DNA from: Flavobacterium psychrophilum
GTDB lineage: Bacteria > Bacteroidota > Bacteroidia > Flavobacteriales > Flavobacteriaceae
NCBI GenBank assembly: GCA_945860385.1
Contig: CAMAQD010000011.1
Span: 52,225-116,224 of the forward strand
Length of the DNA stretch: 64,000 bases
Reading direction: 5' to 3'
Shown here: piece after piece, positions 9,039-16,603 of the stretch
Layout: each line of letters starts with the position of its first letter
Numbering within the stretch: the first letter of the stretch is position 1
Program-made: the position numbers and the translations under genes
Notes under the pieces: model-generated
Told to the model about the DNA's origin: nothing
What the model saw: only the letters and a program-made list of their open reading frames with translations
Database searches by the model: none

Positions 9039-9046
9039 CAAAAATA
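9039..9046 (-). promoter_or_regulatory. Promoter -7 box of metG
   Basis: TATTTTTG on the minus strand, an exact TAnnTTTG match 20 bp before the metG start codon. The first transcribed base would be only about 10-14 nt before the ATG. Confidence 0.5.
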
Positions 9047-9065
9047 AGCAATAGAATTTTTATTT

Positions 9066-9094
9066 GAAGCTATTTCCCGCTATTCATTGCAATC
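9066..9094 (+). repeat. Partial copy of dispersed repeat family A
   Basis: GAAGCTATTTCCCGCTATTC and the following bases to 9094 match the left end of the element at 44338 (GGAGCTATTTCCAGCTGTCC). The central hairpin and right end are missing, so this is a truncated copy in the metG-lipoprotein spacer. Confidence 0.55.
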
Positions 9095-9188
9095 CACGTC
9101 CAAAAGGGAGAGATTTTTACATATATCCGGTCTAGGAATTACATAATGTCCAAATAATATTGTAAATCATTTCAATAATTATGTAACA

Positions 9189-9216
9189 TTCATCGAGGGC
9201 TATACCGCTAATTTTG
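9189..9216 (+). promoter_or_regulatory. Promoter of the lipocalin-like lipoprotein gene
   Basis: TTC (9189-9191, one mismatch to the -33 TTG), 17-bp spacer, then TAATTTTG (9209-9216), an exact TAnnTTTG -7 box. It is 27 bp upstream of the ATG at 9243. It is the best complete Bacteroidota promoter seen in the window. Confidence 0.65.
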
Positions 9217-9242
9217 TCTTTATTAATTTAAAAAATATAATT

Positions 9243-9665
9243 ATGAAAACGAAAAGCATATTAATTGCCTTAGCATTAAGTATCGGATTATTTGCAGTAT
9301 CTTGTAGTAGCAGTAATGAAAATGATGGAAATACAATAGCTCCAATAATTGGGAAATGGGGTATTGTTAAAGTGGGCACCAATATTAATGGTGTAGAAAC
9401 ATTGACTGATGCACCGCAAAATCAAAACGGCTGTGACCACGATTTTATAAATCTAAAGATTGATAATTCATTAACTACAGGAGATTATAGTTCTCTTGTA
9501 AGCCCTTGTGCACTATCAACTTTATCAGGAACTTACACTAAATCAGGTGGTACATTAACCACGGTAATAAATGGTGCAACTACAACTTATGATATAGTTA
9601 ATCTTACGCTTTCTGAATTAAAACTGAAAGAAGCCAATGGCGCTGTTTCAGTCTATATTAGATAA
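9243..9665 (+). CDS. Lipocalin-like lipoprotein
   Basis: A 140-residue lipoprotein. The signal peptide ends in the lipobox LFAVSC with the acylated Cys at residue 21, followed by a Ser/Asn linker and no obvious retention signal. The mature part begins IIGKWGIVKVG, the G-x-W of lipocalin-like domains common in Flavobacteriia lipoproteins, and continues with short beta strands (GTYTKSGGTLTTVING, YDIVNLTLSELKL). Two cysteines (in NGCDHDF and VSPCALS) could form a disulphide. No ligand can be inferred. It is a single gene with its own promoter (9189) and terminator (9714). Confidence 0.75.
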   Translation: MKTKSILIALALSIGLFAVSCSSSNENDGNTIAPIIGKWGIVKVGTNINGVETLTDAPQNQNGCDHDFINLKIDNSLTTGDYSSLVSPCALSTLSGTYTKSGGTLTTVINGATTTYDIVNLTLSELKLKEANGAVSVYIR

Positions 9666-9713
9666 TTCATTTATATAGCGATAGATTATAAATCTTAATG
9701 AGATGTAGTATAT

Positions 9714-9750
9714 AACGGAAATAACTTTTAAAGTTGTTTCCGTTTTTTTT
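9714..9750 (+). terminator. Terminator after the lipocalin-like lipoprotein
   Basis: Imperfect inverted repeat AACGGAAATAACTTT / AAGTTGTTTCCGTT (9714-9728 and 9730-9743) followed by a T run to 9750. Confidence 0.8.
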
Positions 9751-9769
9751 TGTGGATTTAACTTTTTTA

Positions 9770-9850
9770 GGAGTTGTTTCCTGCTGTATGCTGTATCTTT
9801 TCTTTTTTAAAGAAAAAAAAAGGATGCCGCTTCCATCAGGGCTAGGGATC
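9770..9850 (+). repeat. Dispersed repeat family A, copy 1
   Basis: The left end GGAGTTGTTTCCTGCTGTAT starts at 9770. A central T-rich/A-rich inverted repeat occupies about 9797-9820. The right end AGGATGCCGCTTCCATCAGG starts at 9821 and runs on into GCTAGGG. Both ends align with the element at 44338-44424, while the central hairpin sequence is different. It lies between the lipoprotein terminator and the small gene at 9928. Confidence 0.7.
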
Positions 9851-9927
9851 AGGGATAGAAATCCAATTCTCATTTTTAATATGGCTTTGTTTATATTTGT
9901 CAACAGAAATTATTGAGATTTTTTATT

Positions 9928-10077
9928 ATGTCAAAAGGACCAGAAAAAAACACTAAAAACAAGGCTTTGCACACCAAATTACTCAATCGAAAAAAAGCTA
10001 AACTTCAAGAAGAGAAAAAAGAAAAAGCTTTACGATTAAAAGCTTTAGTAGTTAAAATAAATCAGAAAAAAGAATAA
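9928..10077 (+). CDS. Small basic protein (49 aa)
   Basis: An ATG at 9928 opens a 49-codon frame: MSKGPEKNTKNKALHTKLLN, then RKKAKLQEEKKEKALRLKAL, ending VVKINQKKE. It is highly charged, with about 17 lysines and arginines, and the middle can form one long amphipathic or coiled-coil helix. The regular codon use and the spacing after repeat copy 1 argue for a real gene; I recall similar short proteins in Flavobacterium genomes but cannot verify this. The function is unknown; nucleic-acid or ribosome binding would fit its charge. An inverted repeat around CAAAGT/ACTTTG follows at 10096-10120. Confidence 0.6.
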   Translation: MSKGPEKNTKNKALHTKLLNRKKAKLQEEKKEKALRLKALVVKINQKKE

Positions 10078-10093
10078 TACTAACACCTTTGTC

Positions 10094-10122
10094 AAAGTTC
10101 AAAACTTTGACAAAGGGTACAA
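10094..10122 (+). terminator. Hairpin after the 49-aa gene
   Basis: Inverted repeat TTTGTCAAAGTTC / AAACTTTGACAAAG around 10089-10118 makes a stem of about 11 bp. There is no long T run, so function as a terminator is only likely. Confidence 0.45.
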
Positions 10123-10190
10123 AGTCTGAAGAATATTTCTTTCCTGTTTTTATTTAACGGAAATTTGTGCGATATTTAAAACTAGAAAAT

Positions 10191-10730
10191 ATGGAATTCG
10201 GCAGAATAATAGTTTCGGAAACAGCCTTCAATAGTGAAAACCTTCAGGATGTAATTCACTCCAACATTTCTGTAATCAACCTGATGCGGGAGGAAAAAAT
10301 CGACGACGAATTCATTCACGAAGATGCCTTGATGAGTTATTATTTAGACTATTATTATTCCCAATGCGTTACGGGAAACTTTGCGCAATTTGTACATTCT
10401 TCAGGTTGGAATTCCGAATTAAACGAATTAATCGAAGAAGGTTTGGCCTTAATTGGTGCCCAAAAACACTTGGAATTATTCCAACAACAGTCTAAAAAAG
10501 TAAAGTTAATGAGCAGCGTGAAGCTCAATAAATTCCTGAAGGGGAAATTAGAAGGCGTAAATCCAGTTCGAGATACATTAATCAGCGACACTTTTTTCGA
10601 ATTAGATGAAAATCTAATTGCCTTGAATGCCGATTTCTTGAAAACCCATCCCGATACTGAGGTGCTTTCTATAGATGAAATGTTCGAAGTTTTAGAAGAA
10701 TTTGTGGGTCACGAGATTAAAAGGGAATAG
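10191..10730 (+). CDS. DMP19 (DUF4375) family protein
   Basis: A 179-residue cytoplasmic protein. The central part YYLDYYYSQCVTGNFAQFVHSS followed by LIEEGLALIGAQKHLELF has the 'N/GGFxQFxxNS...A...IGA.k...l' pattern of the DMP19/DUF4375 family, whose member from Neisseria is a DNA mimic. Whether this protein mimics DNA is unknown, but it is acidic overall, with Asp/Glu-rich stretches in REEKIDDEFIHEDAL and FEVLEEFVGHE. I place the start at the ATG at 10191. A GTG eight codons upstream (10167) falls inside a -7-like GAAATTTG and would precede the transcript. It is a single gene, convergent with the barrel protein at 10772. Confidence 0.7.
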   Translation: MEFGRIIVSETAFNSENLQDVIHSNISVINLMREEKIDDEFIHEDALMSYYLDYYYSQCVTGNFAQFVHSSGWNSELNELIEEGLALIGAQKHLELFQQQSKKVKLMSSVKLNKFLKGKLEGVNPVRDTLISDTFFELDENLIALNADFLKTHPDTEVLSIDEMFEVLEEFVGHEIKRE

Positions 10731-10771
10731 GGTTTTTGCGATTCTTTAATGAACTGTGTAATTCAATTGCG

Positions 10772-11386
10772 TTATTTTCTTAAAGTATAAATAATACCTA
10801 TTGAAGAGGTTAGCATATTTCCCGTAAAATCGCCATAAGTACCACTTCCAGTTCTTCCATCAAAAGTTAATCCTTGTTTAAGATGCATTAAACCAGATAT
10901 ATCTAAACTTAAATCTATATTTTTATTTATTTTATATGTTCCCGTTAATCCATAAATAACGTTGATCATTTCATCATTATATATTTTAGCATTACTTGTA
11001 AGTTGTGAAACACCAAATCCTGAGTGAAAATATATTCCTATTGGATCAGGTTCATCATAAATCATAAAGGCATAACCCAAATCGATGACCCCTTGAATAT
11101 CAAATCGAATGTACTTGCTGCTAAATTCAGGAGTATCTGGTTTGTTTTTAAAAGAATCATAACCAACATCTGCCTTTAAACCAAAACCTGGTGCAATAGT
11201 ATATCTAGTTCCTAAATCAATATGATATAAGGTAGGATCTGAAGTTTGATAACCAGGGGTCATAGTACGAAATGGCTTGGTAAAACCAATATTAAATTCA
11301 ATAGACCATTCTTTATAATAACTATTATCTTGAGCATTCAATTTTGAAGCAACTAAAAGTACAAGTAAAATAAATATTTTTTTCAT
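10772..11386 (-). CDS. Barrel-only outer-membrane protein, paralogue of the OmpA porin
   Basis: A 204-residue protein with a signal peptide (MKKIFILLVLLVASKLNAQ). It consists only of an eight-strand beta-barrel ending in a C-terminal aromatic/leucine strand (SSIGIIYTLRK). It aligns along its length with residues 28-215 of the OmpA porin at 3280-4539: KEWSIEFNIGFTKPFRTMTPGY against NQWSIELSGGFNKPQRPMTSGY, and GLKADVGYDSF against GLKGDFGYNSF. The calcium-binding linker and peptidoglycan-binding domain are absent, so it cannot tether the wall. A decayed fragment of a further copy lies upstream at 11563-11643, pointing to local duplication. Confidence 0.85.
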   Translation of the reverse strand: MKKIFILLVLLVASKLNAQDNSYYKEWSIEFNIGFTKPFRTMTPGYQTSDPTLYHIDLGTRYTIAPGFGLKADVGYDSFKNKPDTPEFSSKYIRFDIQGVIDLGYAFMIYDEPDPIGIYFHSGFGVSQLTSNAKIYNDEMINVIYGLTGTYKINKNIDLSLDISGLMHLKQGLTFDGRTGSGTYGDFTGNMLTSSIGIIYTLRK

Positions 11387-11562
11387 TAATTTATAAATTA
11401 GAGCATTACATAAAAAGTAAATTTATATGTTTTTTAGATACAAATGCTAAATCGTCGCAAAATTTATCAATCAAAACTTGGAACCAAAGTTTAATCTAAT
11501 AGATAAAATTCAATACTTGATTTAGATTACTTAGAAAGGGTGCTTAAAAGAAAATTAGTTTC

Positions 11563-11643
11563 TAAAAAAATAATAATCCCTAATGAAGAAGTAAATAAGT
11601 TTACATTAATATTAGTCAAAGGATTATTTTGAGTTCTGCCGAG
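11563..11643 (-). pseudogene. Remnant of a third barrel-protein copy
   Basis: Translated on the minus strand, this 27-codon stretch contains LGRTQNNPLTNINV and NLFTSSLGIIIFL. It aligns without gaps to the last strand of the intact paralogue just downstream (DGRT...GNMLTSSIGIIYTL): GRT, TSS, GII and the final Leu coincide. The rest of the gene is not recognisable, and the frame upstream runs into an intergenic repeat. I read it as the 3' end of a decayed duplicate; the match is short. Confidence 0.45.
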
Positions 11644-11659
11644 ATTAAAAGAGAGTAGT

Positions 11660-11790
11660 TGTTTCACAAAGTCACACCAAGAAAAACACGAAGGCACTCG
11701 AAGAATTTTCAATAAAATAAAGAAAACATCGTGAATCTCTGTGCTTCTTTTGCGAATCTTCGCGAAATAGCTTTTCCTATAAAAACTTTG
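11660..11790. repeat. CACAAAG-type intergenic repeat
   Basis: GTTTCACAAAGTCACACC on the left and GTGAATCTCTGTGCTTCTTT with GCGAATCTTCGCGAAATAG on the right form a loose, partly palindromic intergenic sequence. Related words (CACAAAGG, CTTTGTGCCCTCTTCGC) recur at 27373-27425 and 27500-27520. It is non-coding. Confidence 0.4.
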
Positions 11791-11814
11791 TCACAATGGT
11801 ATCAAACATTTCCT

Positions 11815-11822
11815 TAAATTTG
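11815..11822 (+). promoter_or_regulatory. Promoter -7 box of serS
   Basis: TAAATTTG, an exact TAnnTTTG match 40 bp before the serS ATG. No TTG at 17-18 bp upstream; the nearest is 24 bp away. Confidence 0.5.
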
Positions 11823-11861
11823 TGACCGTTATAAAAAAGTGAGTTTTTAAAAAATCAAGAT

Positions 11862-13133
11862 ATGTTACAAATCGCATTTATTAGAGAGAATCAGGAAAAA
11901 GTAATCAGGGCTTTGGCCAAAAGAAATATGGATGTCACCGCTGTCGTTGAAGAAGTGGTACAATTGGATGAACGCCGTCGCGCCACGCAAGTGGAGTTGG
12001 ACGGAATTTTATCAGAATCTAATAAATTGTCCAAAGATATTGGCGAATTGATGAAAGCTGGCGAAAAATCAAAAGCTGCCATCTTAAAAGAAAAAACGGT
12101 TTTATTGAAAGAAAAAAGCAAAGTTTTAGCCGAAACTGCTGATGCACTTGCCGCAGAACTTTCCGAAAAATTATACACTTTACCCAATCTTCCTGCTGAT
12201 ATTGTTCCAGAAGGTAAAACTCCCGAGGAAAACCTAAACGTTTTTCAGGAAGGCGATATTCCGGTTTTGCACGAAGGTGCACAACCACATTGGGAATTGG
12301 TAAAAAAATACGACATCATCGATTTCGAATTGGGAAACAAAATTACCGGCGCAGGATTTCCGGTTTATAAAGGAAAAGGAGCCAGATTACAACGCGCTTT
12401 AATTTCTTATTTCTTGGACAAAAATACCGCTGCAGGATATAAAGAATATCAAGTTCCTCATATGGTCAACGAAGCTTCGGCTTATGGAACGGGACAATTG
12501 CCGGACAAAGAAGGGCAAATGTACCACGATGCCACTGACAATTTATATTTGATTCCAACGGCAGAAGTTCCCGTAACGAATTTGTTTCGTGACGTGATTC
12601 TGAACGAAAACGAATTGCCGGTTTTGGCAACCGCTTACACACCTTGTTTTCGTCGTGAAGCAGGTTCTTATGGAGCTCACGTTCGTGGATTGAATCGTTT
12701 GCACCAATTTGATAAAGTTGAAATCGTGCGAGTGGAGCATCCTGATAAATCCTACGAAGCTTTGGACGGGATGGTAGAACACGTAAAAAGCATTCTCCAA
12801 GAATTGAAATTACCCTATAGGATATTGCGTCTTTGTGGAGGCGATATGGGATTTACATCAGCTTTGACGTATGATTTCGAAGTGTATTCTACAGCGCAAG
12901 AGCGTTGGTTAGAAATCAGTTCGGTTTCTAATTTTGAGACTTTTCAGGCGAATCGTTTGAAATTGCGTTTCAAGGACAAAGACGGAAAAAACCAATTGGC
13001 ACACACCTTAAACGGAAGTTCATTGGCTTTGCCAAGAGTTTTGGCTGGAATTTTAGAAAATTACCAAACTGCGGAAGGCATTGTAATTCCTGAGGTTTTG
13101 CGAAGCTATTGCGGTTTTGATATTATTGATTAA
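11862..13133 (+). CDS. serS: Seryl-tRNA synthetase
   Basis: A 423-residue class II synthetase that charges tRNA-Ser and tRNA-Sec-like acceptors. Residues 1-110 form the antiparallel coiled-coil arm that binds the long variable arm (MLQIAFIRENQEKVIRALAK, then the helical hairpin). The catalytic core has motif 2 (CFRREAGSYGAHVRGLNRLH) and motif 3 (NGSSLALPRVLAGILENYQ). Length is standard. It is the first gene of a plus-strand run reaching to 19869. A strong inverted repeat after the stop (13146-13180) probably ends or attenuates transcription before the TPR gene. Confidence 0.97.
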   Translation: MLQIAFIRENQEKVIRALAKRNMDVTAVVEEVVQLDERRRATQVELDGILSESNKLSKDIGELMKAGEKSKAAILKEKTVLLKEKSKVLAETADALAAELSEKLYTLPNLPADIVPEGKTPEENLNVFQEGDIPVLHEGAQPHWELVKKYDIIDFELGNKITGAGFPVYKGKGARLQRALISYFLDKNTAAGYKEYQVPHMVNEASAYGTGQLPDKEGQMYHDATDNLYLIPTAEVPVTNLFRDVILNENELPVLATAYTPCFRREAGSYGAHVRGLNRLHQFDKVEIVRVEHPDKSYEALDGMVEHVKSILQELKLPYRILRLCGGDMGFTSALTYDFEVYSTAQERWLEISSVSNFETFQANRLKLRFKDKDGKNQLAHTLNGSSLALPRVLAGILENYQTAEGIVIPEVLRSYCGFDIID

Positions 13134-13145
13134 ATTAGTTTTCGG

Positions 13146-13180
13146 TTTTCAGTCGTAGTTTTCGGAGCTACGACTGAAAA
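13146..13180 (+). terminator. Hairpin after serS
   Basis: Perfect 13-bp inverted repeat TTTTCAGTCGTAG (13146-13158) / CTACGACTGAAAA (13168-13180), loop of 9 nt. It lacks a T run on the plus strand. Confidence 0.6.
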
Positions 13181-13206
13181 CTAAATCTTCAATAGAAAAA
13201 CAGAAA

Positions 13207-14985
13207 ATGAAAAAACTCTTTCTACATATTGCCCTGTTTTTTTCATTGGTTTGTTTTTCGCAAAACGAGCAATTGGCGCAGTATTATTTCGACAAAGGCG
13301 ATTTCGAGAAAGCAAAAATCAGTTTCGAGGAATTATTAAATAATCAGCCGTCAAACTCTCAATATTTTCAGCGAACTATAGATTGTTACCAGCAATTACA
13401 GCAATTTGATGCCGCCGAAAAAGCCATTCAAGCACGGTTGAACATCTATAAACAAGGCAATCTTTTGGTCGAATTGGGTTATAATTTCCAGTTGCAAAAG
13501 AATGAAGCTTCCGCCAAAAAGTATTACTACGAAGCCATTGACCGAATCAAGAAAAATCCAAATGAAGTGTACAGCATTGCCAATTCTTTCGAGAGAAAAG
13601 TGCTGTTGGACTATGCCTTGAAATCCTATCAAACGGCAACGGAATTACAACCCAATTACAATTTCAATTATCAAATTGCGCTGCTTTACGGACAGTTGGG
13701 CAATACGGAAATGATGATTTCAACCTTTCTCGATGAAGCCTACGCCAATCCACAAAATTCGATACAAATCCAAAACCAATTGGCTCGTTTTATGGTTGAA
13801 GAAGGTGATGAAAATTTCAACGGAACCTTGCGGAAAGCATTAATTATAAGAGCTCAAAAGAACCAAGATGTTTTTTGGAACCATTATTTGAGTTGGTTTT
13901 ATGTCCAACAAAAAGAGTTCGGAAAAGCCTTTATCCAAGAAAAAGCAGTTTACAAACGCAATCCCGATTCGCTTTCGGACATCGTAAATTTGGCACAACT
14001 CGCTATTGAAGAAGACGATACCGAAACAGCCAAAGAAATTCTGGGTTTTGTATTGGAAAACACCAAAGATTTAGAGTTGCTGATCCAAGCCAATTCTTAT
14101 TTACTTGATATGAAAATCGAAAAGGCGCAGGAAAAAGATTTTGCGGCTATCAGTTCAGAATTAGAACGTTTGTTGACTGAATACGGAATAAGTCCATTTA
14201 CGCTATCTTTGCAACTGATTCAGGCACATTTTGTGGCTTTTAATTTAAAAAATCCCGAGGAAGGAAAAGCAATAATCAAGAAAGCACTCGAGTTGCAATT
14301 GAACGATTATGAAGAGGCTCAGTCCAAAATGGAGTTGGCAGATATTTTGCTTTTCGAAGAAAAATTTAATCAGGCATTAATTTATTATTCCCAAATTGAA
14401 CTGGATTTAAAAAATGATGTTATTGCACACGAAGCAAGTTTGAAGGCTGCTAAAACTAGTTATTTCAAGGGAGATTTTGCCTGGGCATTGAAACAGTTTA
14501 AGGAATTAAAATCGGCAAGCACACAATTGATTGCCAACGATGCTTTGGAATATTTCCTTCTAATCAACGACAATACCGTGGCCGATTCGACCCAAACCGC
14601 TTTGAAACAATTTGCCAAAGGCGATTATCTTTTGTATCAAAACAGGAATCAGGAAGCAACAGCACAGTTTCAATCGATTTTGAAAAGCTTCAAAGGACAA
14701 GACATCGAAGCAGTAACTTTGTTGCGATTGGGGAAAATTTATGAAAAAAGCAGCGAATATAATTTGGCTTTAAGCCAATATCAAAATATTAACGACCATC
14801 ACGCGGATGGAATTTATATAGACGAAGCGCTTTATTTATCGGCAGAAATTTATAACAATAAGTTGCAACAACCCGAAAAAGCAAAACCGCTTTACGAGAA
14901 AATAATTTTTAATCATCAAGACAGTATTTACTTCATTGAAGCGCGAAAAAAATACCGGCAATTGCGAGGAGATACGAATCTTTAA
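13207..14985 (+). CDS. Exported TPR-repeat protein
   Basis: A 592-residue protein with a signal peptide (MKKLFLHIALFFSLVCFSQ). About ten tetratricopeptide-type helical pairs fill the mature part, for example AQYYFDKGDFEKAKISFEEL near the N terminus and LLRLGKIYEKSSEYNLALSQ near the C terminus. TPR arrays act as protein-docking scaffolds, so this is probably a periplasmic scaffold. The gene lies between serS and a DUF4286 gene, an arrangement I recall as common in Flavobacteriia, but the partner is unknown. A palindromic AT-rich hairpin follows its stop codon (14991-15030). Confidence 0.85.
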   Translation: MKKLFLHIALFFSLVCFSQNEQLAQYYFDKGDFEKAKISFEELLNNQPSNSQYFQRTIDCYQQLQQFDAAEKAIQARLNIYKQGNLLVELGYNFQLQKNEASAKKYYYEAIDRIKKNPNEVYSIANSFERKVLLDYALKSYQTATELQPNYNFNYQIALLYGQLGNTEMMISTFLDEAYANPQNSIQIQNQLARFMVEEGDENFNGTLRKALIIRAQKNQDVFWNHYLSWFYVQQKEFGKAFIQEKAVYKRNPDSLSDIVNLAQLAIEEDDTETAKEILGFVLENTKDLELLIQANSYLLDMKIEKAQEKDFAAISSELERLLTEYGISPFTLSLQLIQAHFVAFNLKNPEEGKAIIKKALELQLNDYEEAQSKMELADILLFEEKFNQALIYYSQIELDLKNDVIAHEASLKAAKTSYFKGDFAWALKQFKELKSASTQLIANDALEYFLLINDNTVADSTQTALKQFAKGDYLLYQNRNQEATAQFQSILKSFKGQDIEAVTLLRLGKIYEKSSEYNLALSQYQNINDHHADGIYIDEALYLSAEIYNNKLQQPEKAKPLYEKIIFNHQDSIYFIEARKKYRQLRGDTNL

Positions 14986-14990
14986 AAAAT

Positions 14991-15030
14991 GGTTAATTGT
15001 TTAATCGATTAACCAGTTAAACAATTAACC
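14991..15030 (+). terminator. AT-rich hairpin after the TPR gene
   Basis: Perfect 14-bp inverted repeat GGTTAATTGTTTAA (14991-15004) / TTAAACAATTAACC (15017-15030). The loop and right flank contain two further GATTAACC words. There is no T run, so termination is uncertain. Confidence 0.45.
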
Positions 15031-15050
15031 GATTAACCCAATTTACAACA

Positions 15051-15362
15051 ATGATCATTTACAACGTTACCACTAACATACACGAAAGCGTCCACGAAAA
15101 ATGGATGACTTGGATGCAACACAAACACATTCCTGAAATGTTGGCCACAGGAAAATTCTCTTCGGCAAGAATGGTGCGTGTTTTAATCGAGGAAGAAATG
15201 GGCGGAACAACCTATTCTATCCAATATACAACTGACAGCAAGGAAACTTTGGAAAAATATTATCAGGAAGACGCACCAAAATTGCGTGATGAAGCGCTAA
15301 AATTATTTGGAGATAAAATGCTGTCTTTTAGAACGGAACTGGAGTTGATTTCAGAACATTAG
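15051..15362 (+). CDS. DUF4286 family protein
   Basis: A 103-residue cytoplasmic protein of the DUF4286 family, recognised by the start MIIYNVTTNIHESVHEKWMTW and the block HIPEMLATGKFSSARMVRVL with YSIQYTTDSKETLEKYY. The fold predicted from the strand/helix pattern is a ferredoxin-like alpha/beta dimeric barrel (ABM-like). The function is unknown. It lies between the TPR gene and rsmA, all in the same direction. Confidence 0.85.
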   Translation: MIIYNVTTNIHESVHEKWMTWMQHKHIPEMLATGKFSSARMVRVLIEEEMGGTTYSIQYTTDSKETLEKYYQEDAPKLRDEALKLFGDKMLSFRTELELISEH

Positions 15363-15417
15363 TTTAAGTATTCAGTTGCAGTATTTAGTTTGGAATAAAT
15401 TTTTTTATCTATGAATT

Positions 15418-15753
15418 ATGAATAGTCAAAATCTTTCTGATTACGACATTTCGTTGCGAGGTCAATTATCGGTTAATTTACCAGTGACAGTGATTATTGT
15501 TTTTACTGCATTTGGGTTGAGTATGTTTTTGGATGTGAATTTTAAAATTGCATTATTTATTGGAATGGTTTTAGGCTGGAGCTATTGGAGTTTTTCTGTT
15601 AAAAAATGGATTCAATGGGCGACTAAAAATGACGTTGATGTAGATAGACTGGTTAAAATTGGAAAAAAAGGATTATTAGTTTGGAGTAAAAATACTGTTG
15701 AAACAGTAACTAAATATAATAAAACTCCCTTTATATATAATAAAAAACCCTAG
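15418..15753 (+). CDS. Small two-helix membrane protein
   Basis: A 111-residue protein with two adjacent membrane segments (about residues 21-40 VTVIIVFTAFGLSMFLDV and 43-60 ALFIGMVLGWSYWSFSV), then a basic cytoplasmic tail with WIQWATKNDVDVDRLVKIGK. I do not recognise a named family. It is co-directional with its neighbours. The C-terminal half being polar and charged suggests the protein is anchored with its tail in the cytoplasm. Confidence 0.65.
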   Translation: MNSQNLSDYDISLRGQLSVNLPVTVIIVFTAFGLSMFLDVNFKIALFIGMVLGWSYWSFSVKKWIQWATKNDVDVDRLVKIGKKGLLVWSKNTVETVTKYNKTPFIYNKKP

Positions 15754-15794
15754 AGCCTTCGGGTATTTGCGGTAAAATAAACTTAAAAATATGT

Positions 15795-15820
15795 GAGATT
15801 GCTTCGTGCCTCGCAATGAC
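15795..15820. repeat. Palindromic repeat of the 'caatgac' type
   Basis: GAGATTGCTTCGTGCCTCGC followed by AATGAC; read on the minus strand it is GTCATTGCGAGGCACGAAGC then AATCTC. I recall near-identical sequences as multi-copy intergenic palindromes in several unrelated bacteria. This copy ends 3 bp before the rsmA start codon. Confidence 0.55.
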
Positions 15821-15823
15821 AAA

Positions 15824-16603
15824 ATGGAAAAAGTAAAAGCCAAAAAACATCTCGGACAACATTTCTTGAAAGACGAAAGTATCGCCAAAGCTATTGCAGA
15901 CACTTTGAATCTCGAAGGTTACGAAGATGTTTTAGAAATAGGACCGGGAATGGGTGTTTTGACCAAATATTTATTGGAAAAACCAATCAACACCTACGTT
16001 ATCGAAATCGACACGGAATCGGTGACATATCTTGACGAGAATTATCCAAAATTAAAGGATAAAATCATCTCCAAAGATTTCCTGAAATACAACATTAATG
16101 AAGTTTTTGAAGGAAAACAATTCGCTATAATCGGTAATTTCCCTTATAATATTTCGACTCAAATCGTATTTAAAGCTTTGGAATATCGCAACCAAATTCC
16201 CGAATTTTCAGGAATGTTCCAAAAAGAAGTTGCCGAACGCATTTGCGAAAAAAAAGGAACAAAAGCCTATGGAATTCTATCAGTTTTAGTTCAGGCTTTT
16301 TACGATGCCGAATATTTATTCACTGTTGACGAACACGTTTTTATTCCACCACCAAAAGTGAAATCTGGAGTTTTGCGTTTGCGTAGAAAGGAAGATTACA
16401 GTCTGCCTTGCGGCGAAAAATTGTTTTTTACGGTGGTGAAGACTGCTTTCCAGCAACGCAGAAAAACCTTGAGAAATAGTTTAAAAACATTAAATTTGTC
16501 CGATAGTTTGAGGGAAGATGAGGTTTTTAACCTTCGTCCTGAGCAACTTAACGTAGAACAATTTATAGCACTTACTCAAAAAATAGAAGCCGATGGAGTT
16601 TAA
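15824..16603 (+). CDS. rsmA: 16S rRNA dimethyladenosine transferase
   Basis: A 259-residue SAM-dependent enzyme that dimethylates A1518 and A1519 (E. coli numbering) in helix 45 of 16S rRNA, a late step in small-subunit assembly. Visible motifs are [11 protein letters not shown] at the N terminus, the SAM loop [10 protein letters not shown], and the catalytic NFPYNIS (motif IV). The C-terminal helical domain ends [12 protein letters not shown] and beyond. The start is placed at the ATG at 15824. The longer frame from a GTG at 15806 would begin inside the palindromic repeat and adds six residues (MPRNDK) that the family lacks. Its last codons overlap mgtE by 11 bp, so the two are translationally coupled. 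Confidence 0.95.
   Translation: MEKVKAKKHLGQHFLKDESIAKAIADTLNLEGYEDVLEIGPGMGVLTKYLLEKPINTYVIEIDTESVTYLDENYPKLKDKIISKDFLKYNINEVFEGKQFAIIGNFPYNISTQIVFKALEYRNQIPEFSGMFQKEVAERICEKKGTKAYGILSVLVQAFYDAEYLFTVDEHVFIPPPKVKSGVLRLRRKEDYSLPCGEKLFFTVVKTAFQQRRKTLRNSLKTLNLSDSLREDEVFNLRPEQLNVEQFIALTQKIEADGV

Larger units (their letters stand above)
11387..11861. other. 475-bp spacer between barrel gene and serS
   Basis: This stretch holds a decayed barrel-gene fragment (11563-11643, minus), a CACAAAG/CTTTGTG-type intergenic repeat (about 11660-11790) and the serS promoter -7 box (11815-11822). I see no intact gene in it. Confidence 0.7.
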
